Part shown: positions 15,536-23,181 of the stretch, piece by piece | Numbering within the stretch: the first letter of the stretch is position 1 | How the letters are laid out: each line of letters opens with the position of its first letter | Made by a program: the position numbers and the translations under genes | Notes under the pieces: model-generated | The model's input: only the letters and a program-made list of their open reading frames with translations | What the model was told of the DNA's origin: nothing | The model's database searches: none | Assembly: GCF_032334255.1 (NCBI RefSeq) | Contig: NZ_JAUHMF010000001.1 | Coordinates: forward strand, 1,726,367-1,790,366 | Source of the DNA: Thermanaerothrix solaris | GTDB lineage: Bacteria; Chloroflexota; Anaerolineae; Anaerolineales; Anaerolineaceae | DNA length: 64,000 bases | Direction: 5' to 3'

Positions 15536-17449
15536 ATGCCCAAGTATGCCATCCATCATATTGTGTTGAACGATGCCATCGGGGTGCTCTTAGGCGCCAC
15601 GGCGGCTCCAGCGCGCATTGCCGGCGCCGAACTGGCTGCCAATATGCCCATCGCCAACATCGGCGCCGTCGGCCCGGACCTGCTCTTCTGGGCGCCGGAT
15701 TACGAGATTGTGGATAAGTTCTACACCCTCTACAAAAATTACGCCGAACTGCGCAAACTTTACAACACGCTAGTGCAACCCATCCGCGATATTCGTGATG
15801 CCGTGGTTGAGCCGTTGGAAGCCGCGGTGGAAACGCTGGCACCTTCCTCCGTGGCGCTCATCCGCCATCTGATCGAAGAAATGAAAGAGACTGCCGAACT
15901 ATTCAAGAAAACCGTCCAGACTGGGCTGTTTGCCGGCGTTATCACTGGCGCCGACCTGCTCACCGATGCCGTGGGCTTTCCACATCTAGCCTCCTCACTC
16001 TTCCAAATGTTCGTGCCGCCGTTGCAACTGGGGCAGGGTGAGAACTGCTGGTACTGGTTTGATATGCTCCACTACCGGCGCACCGGCGAATTTGGCCGCC
16101 GCCTGGTAGAAAACGCGCGCGGCGGCTCGGCGGCCCAACGCGCCTATGCCTACGGCTACCTCTCCCACATCGCCACCGACCTGGTCGGACATGCTTACGT
16201 CAACCAGGTGGTGGGCGGGCCGTTCCGCTTGCAAGTGCAGCGCCACGTCACGGTTGAAAACTGGATGGATACCTGGAAGTTCCAGCAGTACTACAACCGC
16301 GACATTAACCTGCACCTCTTGAACACCCTGGGACTGCCCACGGCGCTCCCCTCTGACGTGGGGGATCTGCTTTTCAAAACCCTCCGTGATACCTATGAGA
16401 GTGTGGATCACCCGCGCCGCCTGCCCGGCGACGGCTTCCTCACCCGCACCCAACTGGATGAGACCTACGAGATTTTCTACAAAGTCCTGGAACTGATGCG
16501 CGACCAGGCCGTTGAGCGCCCCGAAGAGCCCTTCTCCGGGGTGACGGATATCCTCGAAGGTGCCCTAGACGATTTGCTCGAACCGCCGCCATCACCGCCT
16601 TCCCTGCCCAGCGGCGCCTGTTCGCTGGGGGATATCCTCTCCTTTGGGCTGACTTCCAGTTCACGTGATTGCTACGAATCGTTTTTCAAGGAACTGGCAT
16701 CCTGGTTCGAATACATCGGTGAACTGCTGGCCTGGGCGTTCGAAACTCTACTCGACCTCTTTGATCTCTTGATCTCACTTCTGCTTTCGTTACCCATCCT
16801 GGTGCTGTTGGCCATCCTTTATGCCTTGCAACTGCTGCTGTATGAGATCATGCAGATGGTGCGCACCACGCTCGCCCTGACCGGTTTTATCTACCCCGTT
16901 CCCGCCGACCTCAATGACGCCCATGGGCGCAACCTGACCACCCCCTTCCAAGGTGGTTTGATCGGCTGCCAGCCCCGCTTGGCTGCCCTTGGCCAGCCTA
17001 CCGGCCTCTATCCGCGCCTGACCAACCTGCTGGTGAGTCACCTGGTCTACCCGCCGCCGCAGGGTGAACTGCCACTCACGGTGGCCAACTTTGCCCCGCC
17101 CACCGCCGATACCACCCCTGACGTCTTCATCAACCAGGAGCCGCTCAACCTGGATGCCCTGGCCGCCTATGCCACCTCGCCCTCGCCGGCACGCACGCGG
17201 GCGCTCTACGAACGTTGCCTGCGTATCGGCAACGCAACTCACCTCACCGCCTTCATGGTCGGCACCGCCGCCGATGCTAACGCCACCACAAACCTGCGTC
17301 AACTGGCGCATACCAACTGGAACCTCGATTCGGACCGCGGCTACGGCTATAAGACCTGGCTGGGCGCGCTGCCCTTTAACTTTATCCAGCCGGTGAGCGA
17401 ATCCTTTGTGGATTCTAAGGTTACCCCCGGTTTGGATGCCCCGTGTTGA
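15536..17449 (+). CDS. Zinc-dependent phospholipase-C-like protein with hydrophobic segment
   Basis: A 637-aa protein. The first 250 residues resemble the zinc-dependent phospholipase C family: IHHIVLNDAIG at the N-terminus, GAVGPDLLFW at about 37-46, DMLHY, and the metal-binding helix YGYLSHIATDLVGHAYVN at about 206-223 with a His-x4-Asp-x3-His pattern. A Pro-rich linker near 350 is followed by a strongly hydrophobic stretch at about 400-450 that could be two membrane helices, then a C-terminal region with many Ala/Thr. No signal peptide is visible. Family members act on phospholipids or are uncharacterised; the actual substrate is not known. GGAG precedes the ATG and the gene is tightly coupled to both neighbours. 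Confidence 0.7.
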   Translation: MPKYAIHHIVLNDAIGVLLGATAAPARIAGAELAANMPIANIGAVGPDLLFWAPDYEIVDKFYTLYKNYAELRKLYNTLVQPIRDIRDAVVEPLEAAVETLAPSSVALIRHLIEEMKETAELFKKTVQTGLFAGVITGADLLTDAVGFPHLASSLFQMFVPPLQLGQGENCWYWFDMLHYRRTGEFGRRLVENARGGSAAQRAYAYGYLSHIATDLVGHAYVNQVVGGPFRLQVQRHVTVENWMDTWKFQQYYNRDINLHLLNTLGLPTALPSDVGDLLFKTLRDTYESVDHPRRLPGDGFLTRTQLDETYEIFYKVLELMRDQAVERPEEPFSGVTDILEGALDDLLEPPPSPPSLPSGACSLGDILSFGLTSSSRDCYESFFKELASWFEYIGELLAWAFETLLDLFDLLISLLLSLPILVLLAILYALQLLLYEIMQMVRTTLALTGFIYPVPADLNDAHGRNLTTPFQGGLIGCQPRLAALGQPTGLYPRLTNLLVSHLVYPPPQGELPLTVANFAPPTADTTPDVFINQEPLNLDALAAYATSPSPARTRALYERCLRIGNATHLTAFMVGTAADANATTNLRQLAHTNWNLDSDRGYGYKTWLGALPFNFIQPVSESFVDSKVTPGLDAPC

Positions 17450-17465
17450 AAAAGGAGAAAACCTG

Positions 17466-18353
17466 ATGGCTGTTGAACTGTGGATAGATGACGGCAACCC
17501 CTGGTATCTCAGCCCCGATATCTGGACGGTACCTAGTGATGACCCCAACGACCCGCCAGGGGTGCCCTACGCCAATGTTTCGGCTTACGTATGGGCGCGG
17601 GTGCACAACCGCGGCACTTCCCCCGTGACTAACGCAAGTGTGCGCTTTTACTGGAGCAACCCCGCCTCAGCGATCAACGATACCACCGCTGTGCTGATCG
17701 GCCTCAGCAACGTCAGCCTGGCCGCCGGCGAGACCAAGCCGGTGCTGTGCGTGACGCCCTGGATCCCGCAGTGGGTCAACAATGGGCACGAGTGCCTGAT
17801 CGCCGAAGCCTTTGCCCCTACTGACCCACTCCCCCCGCGTTCGCCCTCCACGCCTTACAACGTCCCGGCCTGGCGGCAGATGGCACAGAAAAATCTCACT
17901 ATTGGCTACGCCATGCAGAAGATGGGGTTCTACGTGCATCCTTTTCTGGCCGGCAACTTTGGCCAGCGCGAAAAGGTCGAACTGCGCGCCCGCCGGGCAC
18001 CGCTCGATCTACTGCGCCCCCTGCTCCCCGGCCTGGGCTTGAAGACCCTGCCCCACGAGGCTGAAGGCGTGGAGCGCTTTGGGGTCCAACCTTACCGATG
18101 TGGTGATCCATTGCTGGAACGCCAGCGTCCCGAGATGACCCTGACCCTGCCGCCGCGCCACCAGCAGGGAGTGGCACTGGTGGTGCGCCTGCCCGAAACA
18201 TTTCCCCCTGAAGGCGGCGCGCTCTTCCTAGTAGAACAAATAGAAGACGATCAGGTAATCGGCGGCGTGGGCGTGTTGATCCTGGCGGAGACGGCACAAA
18301 AAGCGCCGTCCACGACCGATTCCCCCGTTCAGACACGATCCAGGAAGGTGTGA
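17466..18353 (+). CDS. CARDB-domain protein, third gene of four-gene operon
   Basis: A 295-aa protein. Residues 1-130 form a CARDB-like beta domain (ANVSAYVWARVHNRGTSPV, VRFYWSNPAS, SLAAGETKPVLCVTPWIP) beginning with a WIDDGNPWYLSPDIW block. Residues 130-295 have a helix-strand pattern and a second beta module (MTLTLPPRHQQGVALVVRLP). No signal peptide or membrane helix is seen. AAAGGAG lies just upstream of the ATG at 17466. It starts 16 bp after the phospholipase-like gene and ends 1 bp before the fourth gene, so co-translation is likely. Function unknown. Confidence 0.7.
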   Translation: MAVELWIDDGNPWYLSPDIWTVPSDDPNDPPGVPYANVSAYVWARVHNRGTSPVTNASVRFYWSNPASAINDTTAVLIGLSNVSLAAGETKPVLCVTPWIPQWVNNGHECLIAEAFAPTDPLPPRSPSTPYNVPAWRQMAQKNLTIGYAMQKMGFYVHPFLAGNFGQREKVELRARRAPLDLLRPLLPGLGLKTLPHEAEGVERFGVQPYRCGDPLLERQRPEMTLTLPPRHQQGVALVVRLPETFPPEGGALFLVEQIEDDQVIGGVGVLILAETAQKAPSTTDSPVQTRSRKV

Positions 18354-18354
18354 G

Positions 18355-19860
18355 ATGCCAACCCCGGTAGCCGTTCAAATCCCTTACCGCCCCTATGCGG
18401 TGTGTTTACCCACTAATCTGATGACCCCGGATGGGTTCTTCATCGTCAACATGGGGTTGCAGTTTATCGAAGTGCAGATAACCAACGCCAGCAACGCCCT
18501 GCTTAAAAATGTGCGCGTCTATATCGAGGGTATTTCGGATCCCGGCGTTGTGTACGGTTCCGGCGTGCAAACCGTAGGGGACGTACCGGCGGGGGCATCC
18601 TTCCCGGTGCGCTTCCTGGGAAATTTCCACGACGCTACCCCCGGAATCGCCATGATCAGCCTGATCATCGAGGCGGATGGCTTCACCTTCCGCCGTGTGC
18701 TGAAGAAACTCTTCATCACCCGTGTGGATTACCACAAACCCACCCGCACCTACAGCGTGGTCATGCCCCAGGGCACCATGCGCATCGTTATCCATCGCGC
18801 CATCGTCGGACCGGAGAGCAAGCGCTGCAAGGAAGACCGCGGCGGGTTCATCGCCCTGATCAAAGACGTATCCTATGAGTGGGTGCCCACCCCGCCCTAT
18901 GAAGGGGTGCGCGGCCCGTTTCCCTACGAAGACCCATGGTGGAAGATTGCCCTGGCCATCCTGGCGGCACTGCTTCTGCTCGGGGCACTACTTTACGATT
19001 ATTTCAGCGATGGTGACCTGGACGGTGGCATGGTGTCGGTCAGCGGCACCTTTGAAGAGACCGATCCTTCGGTTTCTTGTTGCACCTCGGTGGATTCCTC
19101 GGCCACTGATACCGGCGATTGGGTCGCGCGCGGCTTATATGCCGCCGTAGGCGCTGCTGCCACTGCCGCAATTGCGTCTGACGGCCCAGATTTGCACTAC
19201 CGCGGGCAAGAAGCCACCCCGCCCGGTCAAAAAGAGAAAACCCTGAGCGAGAAGGTGCGCCTGCGCATTGAATACCCCGAAGCGCCCAGCCTGGGGCGTA
19301 AATTTCCCATCGCCGGAAAGTGGCAGTACACCCGTACCACAAATACCAACGTGTACACCTACGAGGCCGCCGATGAGCGCGAAAACCTGCACTGGCTGGA
19401 TTCCTACGAGGTGGATGCACCCGCCGTGCACGATCGCTTGAGCGGCCCATTGGTGATCCGCGCACGGTTCAAGAAGCCGGATGGCACTTACTACACCGGC
19501 GCCAGCCTCTATGTCTCGGCAGTGCTGGTCAGCACCTATGGCGTGGCGCGGCGATTCGATCTCCAAGATCACGGCATGGCATTCGACGCCAAGGCCAACG
19601 ATGGTTGGTACAGCGGCGGCTACACCTTCAAGCCCGGCAATCCGGATATGGCCGCAACCCACGCCAGCGCAGAACGATACGACCGCCCGGGCTACTGGTA
19701 TCTCTTCGTATTCGCCCAGGATGTCAACACCGTGCTCCAGGGCACCTCACCCTTCGATGCCGCCCATACTATCGGTGGCTTTGTGCTCACTTCCCAACTG
19801 GAACTGAGTTTTGAGAAACCGTGCCAACTGCGTCACGATGCCGTGATCCAGGTGGTATAA
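18355..19860 (+). CDS. Unknown membrane protein with N- and C-terminal beta domains, fourth gene of operon
   Basis: A 501-aa protein. The N-terminal 150 residues look like a CARDB/DUF11-type beta sandwich (FIEVQITNASNALLKNVRVY, VGDVPAGASFPVRFLG). One clear membrane helix follows at about 197-218 (IALAILAALLLLGALLYDYF). A Cys pair (SCCTS) and an Ala-rich helix lie after it, and the last 200 residues form another beta-rich domain with DHGMAFDAKANDGWYSGGY, similar in style to calcium- or ligand-binding modules. There is no N-terminal signal, so topology is uncertain. It completes the four-gene operon and is followed by a strong hairpin. Confidence 0.65.
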   Translation: MPTPVAVQIPYRPYAVCLPTNLMTPDGFFIVNMGLQFIEVQITNASNALLKNVRVYIEGISDPGVVYGSGVQTVGDVPAGASFPVRFLGNFHDATPGIAMISLIIEADGFTFRRVLKKLFITRVDYHKPTRTYSVVMPQGTMRIVIHRAIVGPESKRCKEDRGGFIALIKDVSYEWVPTPPYEGVRGPFPYEDPWWKIALAILAALLLLGALLYDYFSDGDLDGGMVSVSGTFEETDPSVSCCTSVDSSATDTGDWVARGLYAAVGAAATAAIASDGPDLHYRGQEATPPGQKEKTLSEKVRLRIEYPEAPSLGRKFPIAGKWQYTRTTNTNVYTYEAADERENLHWLDSYEVDAPAVHDRLSGPLVIRARFKKPDGTYYTGASLYVSAVLVSTYGVARRFDLQDHGMAFDAKANDGWYSGGYTFKPGNPDMAATHASAERYDRPGYWYLFVFAQDVNTVLQGTSPFDAAHTIGGFVLTSQLELSFEKPCQLRHDAVIQVV

Positions 19861-19885
19861 GCTCCGCTGGGCTTAGAAGGAAAGT

Positions 19886-19918
19886 CGAACCGACCCGCCA
19901 AGTAAGCGGGTCGGTTCG
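19886..19918. terminator. Hairpin between convergent operons (possible bidirectional terminator)
   Basis: A perfect 13-bp stem (19886-19898/19906-19918) with the loop CAAGTAA. It lies between the end of the four-gene operon and the end of the respiratory operon. No T-run on either side, so it may be a processing or Rho-assisted site. Confidence 0.5.
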
Positions 19919-19947
19919 CAAAAGCGGGGAGGAAGGGAGGATAAAGG

Positions 19948-20475
19948 CTAAGGCGCGGCTTGTTGTTGCAGGTGGCGGACGTAATTGACCACATCCCAGC
20001 GCATGCGCGGGTCGGGGAGATTTTCGATCAACGCCGGCATGCGTCCCTCGATACCGTTGGTGATGGTGAGGAAGATGGCGCCATCGCTCAACTGGCGCGC
20101 GTTGGCGTCGGGCGCCACCAGATTAGCCGGCGGATACACCACCAGAAAGCCGGAGAACGAGCCGTTCCCCTTGCCCTCAGGGCCGTGGCAGAGCGCGCAG
20201 GCCACATCGTAGTAAGCCTTGCCGCGCGCCAGCGAGGCTTCGTCGGCAGGTACCGGATTGACCGGCGCCCCCAGTTCCGGAATATAGGCCGCACCCTGTA
20301 CCGGCACCGACCGCGGCGGCAGGGGCAGGGGGTCTTCCATCACCCGATAGGAGGGCTGAATCTCCATGAAACTGATCCAGTCAATCTTAATAATATCATA
20401 GGTGAAGAGCAGGCCCAGCGCCAGCGGGCTGGCCAGGATCACCAGGACGATGAGCAGGCGCTTCATCACGGCCAT
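19948..20475 (-). CDS. actE: Monoheme c-type cytochrome, alternative complex III subunit ActE-like
   Basis: A 175-aa membrane-anchored cytochrome. An uncleaved-looking N-terminal helix (LLIVLVILASPLALGLLF) is followed by a periplasmic domain with one heme site CALCH and a distal Met ligand likely in GRMPALIENL. In alternative complex III this subunit passes electrons toward the terminal acceptor. A GGAGG site supports the ATG at 20475, which overlaps the end of the ActD gene by 10 bp. It is the last gene of the operon. Confidence 0.85.
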   Translation of the reverse strand: MAVMKRLLIVLVILASPLALGLLFTYDIIKIDWISFMEIQPSYRVMEDPLPLPPRSVPVQGAAYIPELGAPVNPVPADEASLARGKAYYDVACALCHGPEGKGNGSFSGFLVVYPPANLVAPDANARQLSDGAIFLTITNGIEGRMPALIENLPDPRMRWDVVNYVRHLQQQAAP

Positions 20476-21002
20476 AAGCGTTCCTCCTCCACATTATGGA
20501 CGATCTCCGCCCCCAGCGCTTCCAGTGCCGCGTGCACCTCCGCTTCGACCTGGGCGGGGCTGCTGAAAAGAATGCCGATGTGCCCATCACTGACCTTTGG
20601 ATGGTAGCCACGCGGCCCAAACGAGGGCGAGATCGTTTCAACGAAAACCCCGATAAACGTGCTGATGAGCAGCCCCAGCATGGTCAACTCGAAAATGACC
20701 ACAATCGAGGTTGGGATGGGCTGGAAAGGCATGGCGGCAACGCGAATGGGGTAGAGCAATGGGGTGCCGAAGGAGAGGAACACCGCCACCAGGAAACCCA
20801 CCACCGCCCCAGCCAGCCCGATGCGCCCAATGGTCGTCCACGCCATCGGACGACCCAAGATGCGCTCGGAGTAGGGAATGCCGGAAATGACCGAGATATC
20901 GCGATCGCTCACGCCCATCTCGCGCAGGCGGGTGATGGCTTCAGCGGCATGGTCAATGGCCGTCTCCTTGAATAGTGCCAGATGAACCACGTTTGCGCCC
21001 AT
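20466..21002 (-). CDS. actD: Alternative complex III subunit ActD (DUF3341)
   Basis: A 178-aa integral membrane protein of the DUF3341 family. An N-terminal ferredoxin-like part (VVHLALFKETAIDHAAEAITRL), two membrane helices (GRIGLAGAVVGFLVAVFLSF and TSIVVIFELTMLGLLISTF) and a C-terminal part (HIGILFSSPAQVEAEVHAAL) match the family layout. ActD is a structural subunit without cofactors. It is placed between ActC and ActE genes as in other such operons. Confidence 0.88.
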   Translation of the reverse strand: MGANVVHLALFKETAIDHAAEAITRLREMGVSDRDISVISGIPYSERILGRPMAWTTIGRIGLAGAVVGFLVAVFLSFGTPLLYPIRVAAMPFQPIPTSIVVIFELTMLGLLISTFIGVFVETISPSFGPRGYHPKVSDGHIGILFSSPAQVEAEVHAALEALGAEIVHNVEEERLWP

Positions 21003-21012
21003 AAGCCCTCCT

Positions 21013-22452
21013 TTACTCCAGTTCGGTGATACTGGGCACTTCGGCTTTGCCCACCCGGCGCAGGGAGTGCGCCATCTGACCCTCCTGCACCTCCCAGACC
21101 GGCACCAGCGGGATCAAGCGCGAGGCCAGCAGATAGAGCAAGAGGAAGAGGGCAAAGGTGCCGATGACGATGCTGATTTCGGTGGGGCGGGGGGTGTAGA
21201 CGCCCCAGTCGAAGGGCATGCGCTGGTGCCCCAGGGTCAGCGGGACGATGGTGTAGCGCTCGGCGTACATACCAACGTTGATCAACAGGGTGATGATGAA
21301 CATCGCCCAGGGGGTGCGGCGGATGGTGCGATTCCACAGCGTCAGCCAGGGGATGACCACGTTGCAGACCAGCATCAGGTACCACACCCAGGCGGCCGGG
21401 CCGGTGGCGTGCAGGGTGAGGATGCGCCGTGCGGCTTCCTCACCGCCGTACCAGGTGAGCAGGTAGTCGTTGAAGAAGAAATAAGCCCAGGCCATCGAGA
21501 AGACCAGCAGCAACTTACCCAGGGCGTCAAAATGTTCCTTGCGGATGAAGTAATCCATGTGCAGCATGGTGCTGCGCAGGACGAAGAGGATGCTCACCAC
21601 CGCCGCCACGCCGGAGAGGATGGCACCGATGATGAAGTAAGGCCCGAAGATGGTGGAGTGCCAGCCAGCCACCACGCCGACCGCAAAATCCCACGAGACG
21701 ATGGTGTGCACCGAGAACATGACCGGGATGATGGCAAACGCAAAGATGGTGATCGCCCGACGCAGGCGGTGCCATTCAGCCTCGGTGCCGCGCCAGCCCA
21801 GCGCCAGCAGGCGGTAAACGGCATGGCGCCAGCCAGTCGTGCGATCCCGCGCCATGGCCAGGTCGGGCACCAGCGGCAGATAGAGGTAGATGGTGCTGCT
21901 GAGTAAGTAGGTGGTGATGGCCAGGAAATCCCACACCAGCGGCGAGCGGAAGTTGGGCCACAGCCAGCGCGCATTGGGGTAGGGGATCATCCAGTAGAAG
22001 ACCCAGACCCGCCCAAGGTGGATGAGGGGGAAGAGGGCACCGGCGGCCAATCCGAAGGTGGTCATCAACTCGGCCGCACGGGTGAAGGGGCGGCGGAACT
22101 CGGCTTTGAAGACGCGCAAGATGGCCGAAACGAATGTGCCGGCATGGCTGATACCAATCCAGAAGACGAAGGTGACGATGAACACCCCCCAAAAGACGGG
22201 GCGGCGGATGCCGGCCAGGCCCATGCCGGTGAGGATCATGTTGCCCCACGCGCCGAAGAGGCACACCAGCACCACCAGCGCCAGCCCGATGACCCAGGCC
22301 CAGTAGCGGCGCGAGGTGCGGGTCATGGCTTCCATGACCATGCGGTTCATCTCCTCGCGTGGGCGGGGGTCGAACATCAGATGTTCACGCGGGTCTTCTT
22401 CGGCGTGGGTCAGGGGCAAGCGTGTTTCCAGGGGTTTCGCTTCAACCGCCAT
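21013..22452 (-). CDS. actC: Alternative complex III quinol-binding membrane subunit ActC (NrfD/PsrC family)
   Basis: A 479-aa polytopic protein with about ten membrane helices, of the NrfD/PsrC fold. Typical blocks are GVFIVTFVFWIGISHAGTFVSAILRVF, here read in pieces as FWIGISHAGTFVSAILR, then FPLIHLGRVWVFYW and IVSWDFAVG. In alternative complex III it takes electrons from menaquinol or ubiquinol and passes them to the iron-sulfur subunit. Its start overlaps the end of the iron-sulfur gene by 11 bp, so translation is coupled. I see only one NrfD-type subunit in the operon; many relatives carry a second (ActF). Confidence 0.9.
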   Translation of the reverse strand: MAVEAKPLETRLPLTHAEEDPREHLMFDPRPREEMNRMVMEAMTRTSRRYWAWVIGLALVVLVCLFGAWGNMILTGMGLAGIRRPVFWGVFIVTFVFWIGISHAGTFVSAILRVFKAEFRRPFTRAAELMTTFGLAAGALFPLIHLGRVWVFYWMIPYPNARWLWPNFRSPLVWDFLAITTYLLSSTIYLYLPLVPDLAMARDRTTGWRHAVYRLLALGWRGTEAEWHRLRRAITIFAFAIIPVMFSVHTIVSWDFAVGVVAGWHSTIFGPYFIIGAILSGVAAVVSILFVLRSTMLHMDYFIRKEHFDALGKLLLVFSMAWAYFFFNDYLLTWYGGEEAARRILTLHATGPAAWVWYLMLVCNVVIPWLTLWNRTIRRTPWAMFIITLLINVGMYAERYTIVPLTLGHQRMPFDWGVYTPRPTEISIVIGTFALFLLLYLLASRLIPLVPVWEVQEGQMAHSLRRVGKAEVPSITELE

Positions 22453-23155
22453 GGTTTCCCACTCCTTTCAGGTAGGTGACGCGAGGCAGGGTACCCAATT
22501 CCTCCAGCAGGTGGTAGCGACGCTGGTTGCGCGCCATCTGACTGACGCGGCTCTCGGGGTCGCTCAAATCACCAAAGACGAGTGCTTCCGCCGGGCAAGC
22601 CTGGACACACGCCGGTTGCACTTCGCCATCGCGCAGTTCGCGGCCCTCGGCGCGCGCTTTCTGCCGCCCGTGCACAATGCGCTGAACGCAGAAGGTGCAC
22701 TTTTCCATTACGCCACGGCGGCGTACCGTGACATCGGGGTTGAGATAGGAGCGCATCGGCTCCGGGAGTTCGTAATCGAACCAGTTGAACACGCGCGCAA
22801 AATAGGGGCAGTTGTTGGCGCAGTAGCGGGTGCCCACGCAGCGGTTATAGACGGCCAGGTTGATCTGCTCTTCCTCGCTGTGCACCGAGGCATAGACCGG
22901 GCAAACCGGCTCGCAGGGGGCATTGCCGCACTGCTGGCACATCACCGGTTGGAAGGTCGGCGCCACCGCGGGGTACTCGCCTTCCCAGTAGCGCTGAGTG
23001 CGAATCCAGTACAGCGCACGCCCATATGCGACCTCGTCTTCGCCCACGAAGGGCACGTTGTTTTCCATCGAACAGGCAGCAATGCAGGCGTTGCACCCGG
23101 TGCAACGATCCAAATCTATTACCAAACCCCATTTTGCAGGTCGTTCTTCAGCCAT
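22442..23155 (-). CDS. 4Fe-4S ferredoxin-type subunit of alternative complex III (ActB C-terminal half equivalent)
   Basis: A 237-aa electron-transfer protein. The four cysteine groups of the family are visible: CTGCNACIAAC, CQQCGNAPCEPVC, CVGTRYCANNC and CTFCVQRI followed by CVQACP. These bind three or four iron-sulfur clusters. In most alternative complex III operons this domain is fused to the molybdopterin-like domain as ActB; here it is a separate gene 26 bp downstream of that domain, like the arrangement of other molybdoenzyme-type complexes. Confidence 0.9.
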   Translation of the reverse strand: MAEERPAKWGLVIDLDRCTGCNACIAACSMENNVPFVGEDEVAYGRALYWIRTQRYWEGEYPAVAPTFQPVMCQQCGNAPCEPVCPVYASVHSEEEQINLAVYNRCVGTRYCANNCPYFARVFNWFDYELPEPMRSYLNPDVTVRRRGVMEKCTFCVQRIVHGRQKARAEGRELRDGEVQPACVQACPAEALVFGDLSDPESRVSQMARNQRRYHLLEELGTLPRVTYLKGVGNHGG

Positions 23156-23181
23156 GGTGCTGTCTCCTCTCCATGAAAAGG

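Noticed and set aside
22316..23176. A 286-codon plus-strand frame over the iron-sulfur subunit gene
   Set aside because: It is antisense to a gene with clear cysteine motifs and has no recognisable features of its own.
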